NCBI GenBank assembly: GCA_021904315.1 | Contig: CM038919.1 | Span: 6,510,001-6,574,000, forward strand | Length of the DNA: 64,000 nucleotides | Direction: 5' to 3' | From: Sphagnum magellanicum | Lineage: Eukaryota; Streptophyta; Sphagnopsida; Sphagnales; Sphagnaceae | Made by a program: the position numbers and the translations under genes | Notes under the pieces: model-generated | The model's database searches: none | What the model was told of the DNA's origin: nothing | Seen by the model: only the letters and a program-made list of their open reading frames with translations | In this document: one piece after another, positions 1 to 13,200 of the stretch | Numbering within the stretch: position 1 is the stretch's first letter | How the letters are laid out: each line of letters starts with the position of its first letter

Positions 1-840
1 ATATCAGTGGCCTGATTGAGCAGGATGATTGTGCACTTGCAAGATATGCACCCTTACTGTCAAGCTTCACTTCCAACTGTGCCCAAGCATCCTTCTGAGG
101 CCTCAAGTAGTATGGACAGACTCAGGGGTATTGTGCCATGGCCTGGTACCACCTGATCAAACACCAATGTTCTTCTCTAGCCACAGGAATCATAGCAACA
201 CCATCTGCTTCTTTGGAGTTGTCACTGCTACTTTATTCTGCATTAGACACTGTGGACATAGTTGTAATTGCCGATACAGATTCTAAGAACCCATTTGCAT
301 TCCTTCTTATGGAAAAAAATGGATCTGTTTGCCACTTTACACAAACATGCATCTGTGGCAAATAATACTAGACTTTCCATCATCATAATCCAAATGATAG
401 TGTGGCTTGGTTAACTTCAAAAGCAGAGCTCCACTGTGACTATTATCTCAATCACCTCACGAGACTTGGTGACTCCACACAGCTCGAGCTAAAGATTTTC
501 AAGCTCGTCCTCCATCAAACAAAAATCTATCGCTACCGGGTGCAGAGATCCTTAACTTGACGTGAGATTATTCAGGTGAGTTCTTTTTCCAAATCTAAAT
601 GCCAAAAATTTGCACTTCATGACTACATATTTAGGAACAGATGTTCTTTGTCCATTTAAAACGATTTCAAGCTTCAGATGCGGTACTTGCACCAATTTTT
701 TTGGGATCGCTATTCTAACACGACAATCATTCAAGTACTTACCTTCTTGGAACCAGATTCAAATGGGCCTGGAAAAATGCTTCAGGTCATCGGCGCCTTC
801 CGCTGCGGTCGCGTACATTTGAAAGCCTCTACATCCGGGT
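1..840. other. no recognisable gene
   Basis: Unique-looking sequence without a convincing reading frame. On the minus strand a good GTAAGT-type donor follows an AAG at about 737-732. This leaves room for downstream exons of the candidate gene at 841-1023, but I could not build a consistent frame through it. Confidence 0.4.
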
Positions 841-1023
841 TTACAGAAGCTTCACGCCTTCGTCTCGCCTCATGTAAACCCTAAGCGGTACTCTGGACAC
901 AGAACCTCTTCCGAATGCAACGCTTCTACTAGATGCTGCAAGGCCGCCTGACACTGAAACCAGAGAAACAGCCATCGCAGAAGAGGCTACCGCCGCTATA
1001 TATGTGCACGCGAGAGACGCCAT
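841..1023 (-). CDS. possible first exon of a plastid-targeted protein
   Basis: The minus-strand frame opens with MASLACTYIAAVASS and runs for about 60 residues. It is rich in Ser, Ala and Val with scattered Arg and almost no acidic residues until its end, which is the composition of a chloroplast transit peptide. It ends at CTTCTGTAAAC, so a GT donor could lie at the stop codon and the exon may continue elsewhere on the minus strand below position 840. The tandem G-box array at 1110-1470 would lie upstream, in promoter position. I do not recognise the protein and no following exon is certain. It could equally be a chance frame. Transcript evidence would settle it. Confidence 0.25.
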   Translation of the reverse strand: MASLACTYIAAVASSAMAVSLVSVSGGLAASSRSVAFGRGSVSRVPLRVYMRRDEGVKLL

Positions 1024-1109
1024 CGCTGTTGCTGCGATGATAGGTATCTAAAACGCCAACAAACTGCTGTGTCTGAGATTGGCGATGCAAAGGCGGGAAA
1101 GAGGAGGCC

Positions 1110-1470
1110 ACTTTGAAGTCCTCATCCACGTGTCAGGATTTGAGAACACATTATTTGAGATCTTGTTCCACTACGACGCTTATCGGAACCTTGATTGAGA
1201 TCTTCAATCCACGTGTCAGGATTTCAGAACACCTTATTTGATTGTTCCACTCCGACGCCTATCAGAACCGTGATTGAGATCTTCATCCACGTGTTAGGAT
1301 TTGAGAACACCTTTTTTGAGATCTTGTTCCACCCCCACGCTTATCTTAAGCTTGATTGAGATCTTCATCCATGTCTTATGTTTTTAGGCACCTCTTTTGA
1401 GGTATTGTTCCAAATACTGAAATTTGGGTACCTCAACTGAGGTCTTCATCGACGTCTCATATTTCCGAAA
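1110..1470. repeat. tandem ~80-bp repeat carrying G-box/ABRE motifs
   Basis: About five diverged copies of a unit of roughly 80 bp follow each other. The anchor motif TCCACGTG begins at about 1126, 1209 and 1287, with degraded versions near 1367 and 1446. Each unit also contains GAGATCTTGTTCCAC-like sequence. The first three copies keep a palindromic CACGTG core, and two of them keep CACGTGTC, the G-box/ABRE recognised by plant bZIP and bHLH factors. The array is directly upstream of the candidate minus-strand exon at 841-1023. Confidence 0.7.
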
Positions 1471-4400
1471 GTATTTTGGAGTCCTGCACGAAGATGTTAA
1501 GACCTGCTCCAATTTTCTCTGTGTAATCAAAGGGCATGTTGTACCCAGCATATTTTTTCCTCTGGGTTTCCAAAACCAGAACTAGTCGTGTTTGCCCCCA
1601 TATGTGCTTGGTAAAAGTTAAAATCATACTTGCATGTCCACTATCTTAGGGCGATAATAAATTTTTATAACATAAAAGGCAACAAAATACAAAAAATTTA
1701 ATCAATTAAAAATTAATTTCATTATGATTTTTAAATTAAATCTTCATCAAAGCCTTATTGAAGTTTTAAAATAACATCAAATTAATTAAAAACATTTATA
1801 TCTCCAAAAAAAAAAAAATTGTTTTAAAATTGATGTGTTTTATTTTAATCAGTTCTTGCATAATCTTTCAAATCAATTTTTTAAGAATCTCACTTTAAAA
1901 ATTAGTCATGTGAATTGATTAAAAAAAGCAAGTGGCAATCCAAAAAGAAAAAAAATGATATAGAGGCATGATTAAATCAGTTACCCAACATTCATATTTT
2001 GAGAAGAAACCCAACAAATATACTTGGCTAGACTTCAAAACAACTCATCAATTGGATGGGTGCACCCAAAATCTAGACATGTGCATCCATAAGCTTGGGC
2101 CATAACAATGGCTCCGGCAGGCATTTTGTCATCAATTGGTGTTTGGGAAAACAGAATGCTTGTTTCAACTTTCAACTAATGTTTTAATTTTTTTAAATGC
2201 TCTATATTTTATTTAATTTTTTCCCACAATACTTGATGAGTATAATTGGAGCGGTCTTTAAGCTCCATAGCACCTGGGGCCTCAGGTTTTTACCTTACAC
2301 CTGTTGAAATGGTTATGCTTCTAGAGGTTATAATTCTTACATCTATGGACCTTTTATTTCGACCTGGAGGAAGAAGGCTTTTCAACCTCAAAGAATGTTT
2401 TAATTTGGAATTATGATGAGGAAATCATCTAAATCTTATTTTTTGCTATTAGGTTTTCTGAGGGCATGGAGAGCCTTGTAGACATAGGTGGTCATCTTGT
2501 GGCTCAATAGTTTTAAGTTTAACCCTTAAACCCATTTGGTCTGCCCCACTCCTGGCATTGGTAGCGGGGAGCAATAGTTTCAAAATCTGGTTGTAATGTA
2601 ATTGAATAGGGCTTGCCTTTCTAATGAGGTTGTTGTTGTTTTCCCTCTAGTCACTTATTATAAGAATTTTTGTGAGTTGTGTGTGTCTATCATGAAAGGA
2701 AGCAGTGGGCAACTTTGTGTAACATTGATATGAAAATTAATGAGAAGTTTTGTCACTCAATGTTTTCAGAATTTCAAAAAGAAGAGCTGAATCAGATGAT
2801 GGAATAGTTCTGAGACAGGGCTCGGCTTCTCAACGTGCCAAAAACCAATCAAAATTTCTTTGTATGTGTTTAAATGCTCCTTGTGTGTGCAACTTTGACC
2901 ACTCGTTTCTTGTTCATCCCAAGTTCAAATGCCTCATTTTTGTTTCCATCAGACTTATACAAATATATTCTACCTACATTGCAAATTTTTGAATTCAATG
3001 AAGAAGAACAAGAGGGTCAATGTCTCCAAAAAAAAACTCAAAAATCTTATGGCTGCCCCAGAAAAATCTTATGGCACTTTCAAATGTTCCAGGGAAATTG
3101 TCATTTGTCAACCAAATTCCAAAGTTTTAAATACAAAAGATTCAACTTGAAATTGTCTACAACATGACCAAGCTGGAATTTTAAAATAGATGGATTTGAC
3201 ATGGCTGTTGGGCAGTTGGCTGGCTGCACCTTCCTCCATGCACTTGGGACAGTTTTCCTGTTGTGACATTTAAGGGTTAAAATGTAGAGTGATCGAGCTC
3301 AGGGACATTTCTCCTCAATTATCCTCTATTAAGATCAGCAGTTTGTTTTGTGGAGAATTCTTTTTCGAAACAATATTCCTATAAAAAAAATCACCCCAAA
3401 TTGGAAAAAAAATCTGAAAATTTGCCATGTTTCTACACATTGTTCAGGCAAGTAGCTAACGTATAAAAGGATTTTAATAAATTTCTACTTTCATAGCTGG
3501 TCTACAGCCAAACATGGGTAAATCTCCTTGTGAGCAATTGCCAATGTGACAACATCACAAAAGTGAAAAGAAGACCACTGATTAAGATGCATATGTGAAG
3601 TCAAAATATGTCCAAAGCCTCAACCCTAATAAGCAAATTAAAAGTATTCCAAGCTTCAAGAAGGAATTGCTTCCCCTATGGCACTTTTGTTATTCCATAG
3701 ATTTAGGCACCAATTTTGCAACTATACTTGCATGAGTAGTCCACAATCAGGAAGAGGTGATAAGGTTGAGCCAGTGAGAGGTGATGGGTTCAGCCAGTTC
3801 TCTCACTACATCCCACAAACTGTTGATGTTCAAGGATATTACACTTAGGCATTTACCATGTCTTTGCTCTCCTTACATATAGGATAACTTCCTAGCCTTA
3901 CTGCATTCACATAATTTAAGTGGCTGTGTGCACTCAATCCTGGTAAGGTAAGTATGCCCAGAAATTGAGCCAGCACTGAGACTATGGATTCTCTGTAAGG
4001 AGATTGTGCAATTGGCAAGATCAAGGCACAATGAATGAGTTCCCAGGTTGCTGTGGAGCTTAATCTTAAGAAAAGCAGGATAGAGAAATTGCTTTCAGGT
4101 CTTTCTTTCCATATCTGTCACACCAAAGCCCACAAAAGATGCAACAGTTGAGTAATGCCTGATTCAAGAGATGGTTGAATTAGTTCATGACAACACCCCT
4201 TTTGTGGCTAATTAAAGAGTGAGATTTTATGGAGCTGAAGATTACTGTGTTTGTGACTGATATTTGGTGTTAAATAATTCTCAAGAGGTCAGACTGGTAG
4301 AAAACAAAAATATAGACCTAATCCTGTTTGGAATTCCCAGGAATTGTACATTGCACCTATTGAACTTTCAGAGCTATCCACTTCACTATGTTACCACAGT

Positions 4401-5210
4401 ACATTTTGAACTTTTGTGAGACCTTGCACGCTTATACTTGACAGTCAAAATTCTGAAACATACAAATTGGAGCTGCAGGACCCTTTCTTCAAAAGTAGTT
4501 AAATATTTTGACAAAATCTGCCAATTATCATTGGGAGCTATGATACTAGGAAGTTATGAAACAGTGTGTACATACCAGTCCATTGTAGCAGCTATCACAA
4601 TAAAAGTATTCTGAATTCTGAACCAAAGTGCTTGAAACCAAATGGCTTGTGAAGTGTAAATGAACCATCATCATGATGGTCACAGACCAAAGGCCTCTAG
4701 AAACCCAAGATGAACCCACATTCTCTCCTTTCCATCATATCACCTCACCCATGACGAATCAAGGTCTGTGCTCCAATTGTAAGTATTGAGAGGTTCCATG
4801 CCTCTCCAGACAATCACAATTGCAGTTGTTGGCATCTTGCTTGAAAATGCAAAGACCTCAGTGCTGTGCTCCTTATGGCATCCTGCACTCAGACATCGGC
4901 TTGGTAATTAGTCAGGCATGTATAAACTTGAATGCAGGCCAATTCTATGATTTCACATTGACATGTTCCATCTTCCTGCACCTTCTTACTGTTAAACCAT
5001 ATTTCCGCATTAATCCGATCTGGATTGATGAAATGCAAGATGCAGCATGATGAAGGTGATAAAAGTGTTGATAGAGCACAAATAGCATTGCAAAAATGTA
5101 GAATGAAAATCTCATTATAGGTCAGAGGTTTCACACCAATCCAACATTTGTAGAAGCCATGGAAGCATCTGCATTGAGTTGTGGATCAAAGCAAGGTACA
5201 GAAAGATACT
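1471..5210. other. intergenic, no gene seen
   Basis: A very AT-rich stretch (about 1640-2000) is followed by moderately AT-rich sequence. Reading frames of up to 97 codons occur but lack domain features, codon bias or paired splice sites. I see no RNA gene. Confidence 0.5.
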
Positions 5211-5218
5211 GTCAGATC

Positions 5219-5659
5219 CAGTGTTGGCCAGTTGTTTTCACCCGGTTATCAAGTCGGTTATCAGGTAGGTTATTCATAACTTACCAGCTCGATATTGATT
5301 TTTTGAAAACCAGTTAATAACTTAATTGCCTGTTACTGAATTTTCAAATCTTAATAACCTACCCGGGGGACATGGTTATCAATCCTAAAACTCAAAAAAC
5401 ATTTTTACGATAGACCAAAAAAAAAAAAAAAAAAAAACAGAAACAAGTTTTTTTAAATATTAATTTTGTAAAAAGCCTTACAACCAGCCAACAATTGGCA
5501 AGACAACCGGTGGATATCAACTGGTTATTTGATAACCTACCCTTATGCACAACTGATCATTATTACCCAAAATATTGATAACCTAACTGGAACCCCAATT
5601 TTTTTTTCTAAAACCCTGCCCAACGGTTATAAAAAAAAATCAATAACTGGCAAGCAGTG
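5219..5659. mobile_element. hAT-type MITE with 8-bp target duplication
   Basis: The left end begins CAGTGTTGGCCAGTTGTT, and the right end read in reverse begins CACTGCTTGCCAGTTATT; 14 of 18 positions match. Flanking octamers are gtcagatc (5211-5218) and gtcagagc (5660-5667), matching at 7 of 8. A CAGTG-type terminus with an 8-bp duplication is the hAT superfamily signature. The interior has no coding capacity and consists of repeated GGTTATCA and TAACCTACC words in both orientations plus a poly-A run. It is therefore a non-autonomous element. Confidence 0.75.
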
Positions 5660-5874
5660 GTCAGAGCATGGGACTCTGAAAGCAAGCCTCTCGTACTTCA
5701 CAAGGTTCTAGGATGAGCCCTTGTGCTGCAACCATATATATATACAGAGAGCTAAGCCATGTCCCATTGAGAGTAACCTGGACCAAAGCTGCAGGGAAGA
5801 GGCTCTCTCTCTCTCACACCAGCTCCAGCTAGAATCAAGCTTGTTTTTTTATGTCACCAACGGCTCTTATATAT

Positions 5875-6085
5875 GGTGCATTCACACTTGATGTTAAGTC
5901 AGTGTTAAATGAAAATCTAGGTGGCATCCTAGGTGGCACCCAATGTTAAATGGGCCATAGCTCAATGTTAAGTGAATGTTAGCTTAACATAAAAATTTCA
6001 TGGCAACTAGGTTTAAGTCCTAAATGGCTAGCATGGTGGTAGGGGACTTAACCTTAGAGTCCCTAACACCAAGTGTGAATGCACC
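5875..6085. mobile_element. 211-bp MITE with ~22-bp inverted ends
   Basis: The left end GGTGCATTCACACTTGATGT is repeated inverted at the right end, where the reverse strand reads GGTGCATTCACACTTGGTGT. One mismatch occurs in the first 20 positions. The interior repeats AATGTTAA words and has no reading frame of note. No clear target duplication is visible (flanks tatat and tttag), so I do not assign a superfamily. Confidence 0.7.
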
Positions 6086-7639
6086 TTTAGTAAGTTGGGC
6101 TACAAGTTCATACTTCAGACACTGTTGTTATATGACGACTTTGTGAAGATTTGGTGACTGGCATGGTCATAGGCAGAGTCTGGAAATTTTGGGAATGCAA
6201 GACTTTGGCACTGGGACAGTGGGACACCAAATTGAGGATCACCAAATGAAAGAGGCAACTAACTCTTGTTAGTTGCTAACCAAGTGTGTGTTAGGGACTT
6301 TTCATCTGTAATGCACAGCTGTTTTTTGTAGTGTATTTTGGGGTCCCTCTCTGGCCTGAAGATTCCTCATTTTCTGTGACAGGCTGTCAGGGGAACTTCC
6401 GGTGGGTGCAAGGTACCTGCCAGCCTGTCAGGGGAACCTCCACACGTCGGAAGTTACCCACCAGGCTGTCACTGCATTTTTTAATTTATTATTTCTTTTT
6501 CTTCTCTTTTCTTTTCATTTTTCTTTTTCATTCTTTTCATTTTCTATTTCATGCTCTGAAATTATTTTTAAAAACAGCAACTCAATACAGTCAAGGCAGA
6601 TTTCTAACACAAAGGAAAATGAGAATTCCTTTTCTTTTTAAAATGCCAAAAACTACGGAATTGAATAAAAACCCAAGGTGAAATAATAATAAATTTATAC
6701 TACTATTTTCAAAGTATTCCCATGCTGAATTCACTTGCACAAAGGATGCAAAGAGAAAAATTGTGGATCAAAATTCTCAATGTTCTCTTGGTGGATTCCA
6801 CTCACCCAATCAAAATCCCAACACTTCTCAAAAACAAGTTGAATGCAAGACAATGCTTCCAAAACACCGCCCATTGATCTACCAACACTAATAATAGTGC
6901 AAAGAACCCAACCACATGACATTAGTAGTCTCACAACAACCCAACCACGAACTTTGGGCATCCTCATGAATTCCAACACATTACTTGGATTTGTCATCCT
7001 ATCCACAATTCTCCCTAAATCTTTTATTATTATGGATGTGTTACAAAAGCAAGGAGGTGTGCAATGGAAATGAAAGTACAAATGAAGAGTCTATCAAAGT
7101 TTGAAGCATTCATAATGAAAATTCAACAAAATCAAGACTCACTTATTATTGTTGCTAAGGTAAGAAAAGACATCATATCAACAGTATACTATGTAATATT
7201 AATAGGACAATTATGCAAGTGATTGAAGATAAGGCCAAAACTAATGTTCACATTGATGGTCTCAAATGGGTGATGAAGGAAGATGGCATCCAAGTGGTAC
7301 TTGTATTTTGGAAACTCTTTCTCAAACATGTTGTTCCAAAAAGCAACTTTAAAATCAATGACAAAATCTAGATTTGCCCACACCCAAATCTAACAATTGC
7401 ACAATGTTCTTATCTTGATTAATAAATGCAACACCGGCATCAACTTTATTGATCGTTTTCTCTCAATTTATAGAAGTGAAAGCAATAAAAATACTATAGC
7501 TACAAGAAGGAATGGCAACAACAATCTTGGAAACAATAACTCCAAAAATAACCATAGTAAAATCACTATGCAAGCCATGATTAATAACAATTCTCACACC
7601 ATTAAACATAACAACAAAGGCAACAACTTTGGGTGTAAA
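6086..7639. other. intergenic, no gene seen
   Basis: AT-rich sequence. Frames of up to 116 codons near 6331-6681 and 6731-7081 are not supported by domains or splice signals. The only structure is the small shuffled repeat at 6378-6475. Confidence 0.45.
6378..6475. repeat. short interleaved direct and inverted repeats
   Basis: The word CCTGTCAGGGGAAC or its close variant occurs twice in direct orientation. AACTTCCG/CGGAAGTT, GGTGGGT/ACCCACC and GTGACAG/CTGTCAC occur as inverted pairs around them. The block can fold into a cruciform and may be the core of a degraded small element. Confidence 0.5.
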
Positions 7640-8290
7640 CATAGTAAAAGGAGTTAAGGGCAACAAAGTTAAAGTCCTTTTGAAGGATTTTATTTGACAC
7701 ATGGCATTCTTGCGTTGGTCAATTTTTCTAATTTTTGCATTTTTAATACCTAGTTTACAGCTACATTTTGAATATAATTAAATTTTATTATATTTAAGTC
7801 TATATCATTTATATATAATGCATCCAAGCTTTAAACAACACAAAAATGAATAACTTTTGTTAAACGCACATTTTCAAAATTCATAATTTTCAGGATCAAA
7901 AGAATATTTGAAACCAATATGTTCAAATGCGTTTTAAAATGAATATTACAAATTTCAAATGTTTTTTCTTTTGTAATCATCAATGTTACTATCCTTTCCA
8001 ATTTTGATCCTCTTCAATTTTGAGAAGGAATGGTGCACATTTGATAAGGAAAAAAGATGTTTGAAAAAAAAACCAATTGTCACAATTGTTTTTAACTTGC
8101 AAAAGGATTGAAACATAATCAATTGGCATCAAGTTTTGAACAATGAAACTTTATAAGTAATGGAACTTGAAAAGGAAAGAAATTAACAATGTAATTTATT
8201 ATGCTTCTTTTGTGATTTTTCAAAGATAAAAATCATAGTTTTAAGCATTATCACATACCTTGTGGCTCCTTTTATTGTGTTTGCACCCCT
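7640..8290 (+). repeat. direct repeat, copy 1 of an AT-rich ~650-bp unit
   Basis: The unit begins near AAAGGAGTTAAGGGC and ends near GTGGCTCCTTTTATTGTG. It recurs in the same orientation at 9585-10215 with scattered substitutions and indels. Shared landmarks in order are AAAGTCCTTTT, AATAACTTTTGTTAAA, GCACATTTTCAAA and TGGCTCCTTT. It could be a pair of decayed LTRs of a short non-autonomous retroelement or a dispersed repeat. No TG...CA termini or target duplication were found. Confidence 0.6.
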
Positions 8291-9584
8291 CTATCAACAA
8301 CTCCATCTTCTCCACCAAAATGGAAAGCATCTTGCATAAGACTCACAATGTGAGATAAATAAATAACTAAAACATAAAATTTTAGAAAGATAAAATAGAA
8401 ACAATTACCTTAATCTTTGTGACTGTATTTTTTTCTTTAATGAACACCTCTTCATAATATAATAAGTGACCAAATTTGAACTCACCAAAAAGAGTTTGTT
8501 GCATCATTCTATCATGCAAATGTTAATCAATTTGATTTTACTTACAAACAAAACAAAGATCATCATTAAAAAAAACTTAAATAAACAATCAAACAAAACT
8601 CAAAAAACTCTCAAGGATGAAATAAAATGAAAAGTGAAAAAAAGTTTTAAAACTTGTTTACCATAAAAATAGGATCCATGAGCCCATTACCTCCATACCA
8701 TACTTTTAAAAAATAAACACCTTTTTTTTTAAAGTAATTCCAATACCTTGGCATGTCTTGTTGGACAAGATTTTTTTCTTTTAAACCCAAGAAATTAGCA
8801 ATGAACTTATCCACAATTATAAGACAAAACTAACCAACCAATAAGAGTAGTGGTAAACCATGTTTTGTCAAAAGCTTTCAATTTAATATTAGAGCACAAA
8901 AACAATGAATGTGGCCCAAATTTATGCAAAAACGTTATAAACCCTAAAACATATTCGCAAAAGTTAATAACAATATGGAATTCAAAAAAAGGAAAAACAA
9001 TATAATTTGTTGGAGGAAATAAACTATCATTTTTTTTGTAACTTGCAAAACAAAAAAGGACAACATATCCACTAGGTCTTTAAAAGAATATACATCTTCC
9101 AAAAGATTAACAATGCATTTTTTTCATGTCAAAATCATCGAAAGCTTTCCATTAATCAAAAACATGTTTTGTTTGAAGCTTAACATGTTTGGCCTCCTTT
9201 ATTTACATTTTCCATCTCTTTATCATTAAATTCCAGAAAGTGACATATTGAGTACGTACCTTCACCAACTTTAGATCTAAAAAAAATAACATCAAATGTG
9301 GAAAAAAAATGATAATCAGATGCAAAAGAAAACAATAATAAATGTAAAAGGACAAAAAACATTAAATATTGGTACAAAACAAGTAACTTCATGGATATTA
9401 TCAATAATAAAATAAAATGAACATGGATTAGCACAAAGATCAAATCATCAAGGTTTAGATGTAATCAAGGTTAAATAATGTTCAAACAAATTGGGATTTA
9501 TTTTAGGAAAATGTAATTCAACAAAATTAAAAAGGGATTTATCAACAAAAAAAAATCAATAGCAAATTCATGAAGATGAAAACA
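8291..9584. other. sequence between the two ~650-bp repeats
   Basis: AT-rich with no coding potential that I can support. No primer-binding site or polypurine tract was recognised, so I do not call it a retroelement body. Confidence 0.4.
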
Positions 9585-10215
9585 TGGTCAAAGGAGTCAA
9601 GGGCGCCAAGGTAAAAGTCCTTTTCCAAGGACTACACATGACATTTGACATTTTTGTGTTGGTTTATAATTTTAAAATTAGTATTTCAAGTACCCCCTTT
9701 AACATTACATTTTAGATATAAATACATTTTGATTACAAATTGATTTTATATCGTTATGCATTCATGCCATTTATCACATAAACATGAATAACTTTTGTTA
9801 AAAGCACATTTTCAAAGTCCATAATTGTTAGAATCACAAGCACTTTTGAACCAAATGTACTAAAATGAATTATTTTTAAAAAATTATCAATTGAAGTCTT
9901 TTTGCCCTTTTAATCAACAATGTTAAAATTTTCTCTAATTTTCAGAAGGGATGGTACACATTTGGTAGAAAAAAAGGACATTTGAAAAAAACAAAGATTA
10001 TTCACTTTCAAGGTTTGAGTGCTTTGAACATGCAAAAACATTTTTGATTTGTGTCAAACTTTGAGCACGTAAACTTTGCAATTAAGGAAAAATATTCCAA
10101 AAAAATTATGACAATTCAAATTATTATGCTTCAATTGCAATCTTTCAAACATATTGAAATTCAGTTTTAAAGAGTGTCCATTCACTTGGGTGGCTCCTTT
10201 GACTGTGTTTTTACC
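9585..10215 (+). repeat. direct repeat, copy 2 of the ~650-bp unit
   Basis: Second copy of the unit at 7640-8290, beginning near AAAGGAGTCAAGGGCG and ending near GTGGCTCCTTTGACTGTG. It has the same internal landmarks in the same order. Confidence 0.6.
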
Positions 10216-13200
10216 CATAAGTCTTATTAATAAAATGTACATAAATATCAAACCCATCAATGGACCACAAAAAATCATTAACACAAGAAAAGGAACCATA
10301 AAAATCAATATAGCAAATTGATGGGGCATACCACTTGATGCACATATAATCTTTTTCAAAATCTCAACAATAACATATGCAAAATTAAAAGTACAATTTT
10401 TTTCATAGTATTAATAATATACATTACAAAAATGCAAAGAGAGATAAACATAATATAGTGAAACAAATAAACTAAAATAAATGACAAACAAAGAAAATTG
10501 AAAACAAGAGGAAGAGTTATTTTACACAACATAAGACATAAGATTTATTTCATAGTTATAACCACACAAACACTTGCACCATGAAAAAATGAAACATAAA
10601 AAAAGAATTTTGACATTTGCAAAAAAAAACAAAATGGAAGAAATCTATACACATCAAAACAATAAAATTAAAAAAACATGAAAAAACTTTCATAAACATC
10701 CATGATAGGAAAATTTGGGTTCAAGAAAGTTGAATGTGTGAAATAAAATAACATCACCAATGTTTATGTGGTTATAATCATAGAACAAAGGAATCTGCAA
10801 ACATCACATAAACAAACATTTTGAAAAAAACACAAACATATAGATGAACAAGTAAAAAGAATAGGAATTTTTAAAATAAAAAAATCATGAGGCAAGAGTA
10901 GCAAGAACAATTGTAATGTAAAAAATAGTTGTAATGTAGGAGCAACCATGGATATTGTTGCAAGATAAGTCGAAAATGTAAAACATGCAACAAACAAAGC
11001 AACCAAATGAACAAATTTTTTAAAAAAAAGACACAAAGGAAAAGCAACACAAGAAAAAAGTAGAAATAGAAGACACAAGAAGACACAATGAATGACAAAA
11101 TAAAATTAAAAAAATGTTAATGCAATACAAGATGCAACAAGAGGCACAACACTAAAATGCATCAACGAGCACAACATTGACATGCAACAAGTGCAACACC
11201 AAGATGCAACAAGATGTGCAACACTAACACAAAAGGAAACACAATAAAACACACAAAAAAAGATGTTGCATCAAGTGTAGCAAAAGGAGATATAACAACA
11301 ATGTGGAAAACAAAAATGAAGCAAATGAATGAAGGTGCTAGCAATGAGATATAATAAAAGGAGACATAATAAAAGATGCAATGATAATGCACGAAAAAAA
11401 AGACAAACAAGTGAACAAAGGCACTAAATTGAAAACCAAGGGAAAATGCAATGAACACAACACCCAAAATGATGACTAACATCAAAATACATCGATATAA
11501 AAGTTTGAAGTGTGACACACACCTCAAAGGATCTACTTCATGAAGAAACCACAAAAAGAAAAATAGATAGTTGAAAGAAAAAGACAAGAAAAAAACTAGG
11601 GAGTTTTAAGTAAGAGATTTAAAGCTCATATATTTAAAAGCTATTGACTTCATTGAAGCTTGGTGGTCATTTTTTAACCATGGTGATACCTTGGGCAATG
11701 CTTCCATGAATCGTTGTATTGTTTGATTGCAAGGTTTCTAATGCACCTATTTCATCCAGTGATCCCTACTATAATTAACTTGCTTATAAAAGGTATCTAA
11801 CTTCTAGAGATGGCCTATTGATGAAAGAAATCCACAAACACTTGCAAGGCAAACCATGAGTCCCAACTATTTGGGCTAGTGGCTTGACCCTAGGTTGGAC
11901 ATACCAAAAACAACAAACTTTTCTATGTACCCCTAACCGGTTGTTGAAGGGTGCCTAGCACTCTGATTGGTTGGTTGGATGTGGGTGATAACTAGTGTTG
12001 TCTAATTTTTCCTTTTTGAAAGAACCTTTGGTCCAATTCAAACATTTTAAAATTTATGTGATGGTTTTCCAAGTACGGGTTTGAGTTCGGTTCTTCCAAA
12101 TTTGAACCCTTCGATTATGATTTTATCACATTTTTTCAAATCCAAAAACCTCTAGACCCAGTTTTTGAACCAAGTCCGGTTCCATGTACACATTACACAT
12201 TCCCCAATGTTAAAAATTATATGAGTACAAAGTTTTACGATAAATTAAAATAAGGGTCTATGTAAATATAGAATTAAACAACTAATTAAAATTAATAATC
12301 AATTATAAAGTTTAGTCTACTTATTAACTTTTGAAAAAAGTCAACTTTTAAAAATATATATCCTTACCATCTTTTCAAAAATATTTTTTCACGATTTCAA
12401 TTCCAAATCTAAGAAAAACTTTTTTCCATGGTTTGGTTATTGTGTCAATTCTAACAAGTTGATGTCAATTCAAGTCCGAGTTACAAGGGCTTGACTTTAA
12501 ACCGTCAATTTTTACCTTACAACTAAGGTTTTTTTTCCATTTTCTCTAGGTAAGGGGAATGGCTACAATGTGAATGTGATGATATGCTTAAGTGGTTCTT
12601 TTTTTAAGGCAGGTGAATCCCATTGGCTACATAGAAAATATTTTTCTTAACATTTGGCTATTTTAAATAACATATGTTCATAAACTTGTGGTGAGGACCT
12701 AAAGTTGTTGAATGTTCATGTGGTTACATTTTTATTAGGTCTTTGAATTCATGTGGCTCCCAAATTTTGTAAGGTGTAGATTGGGGGCAACAGATGCTAC
12801 TAAAGTTTCAAAACCACAAAATTGGGAAAATAATTAAACATTGCTAGGAACCACTTCATCTTGTTTACTCATGCTACTTATTTCCATCCTCATATGAGGC
12901 ACATGATTTACCCTCCTTAAAAAAGGCATGGAAATATTTGAAAAGATGTATAGGCACCAAGCAAAATTGAGAAAGGTCTTGAAAATGGTTCCACATTCCA
13001 TAATAAATCCCACTTGCTACTATATGTCCCCCATTTGTATGTAATATCTACAAGAGATCAAAACATTTTCTAATATCATATGCTAAACAATATTTTAAAA
13101 ATTTGTTAAAGAAGGTTTTAGACATAAGGTTTCGATCTGTTACTCACGTTGAGTGGAAAAAATGAAATTTGGGGCTAGACATGTGCAATAGTTGTTGTTC

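Noticed and set aside
5651-5735. tRNA-Gln-like stretch (GTGGTCAGAGCATGGGACTCTG)
   Set aside because: Resembles a D-arm and anticodon-arm, but the T-arm and acceptor do not fit and the start overlaps the MITE end.
11162-11587. 141-codon minus-strand frame rich in Phe, Val and Leu
   Set aside because: It comes from A-rich DNA with recurrent GATGCAACA words. There is no domain, no splice sites and no conserved start context.
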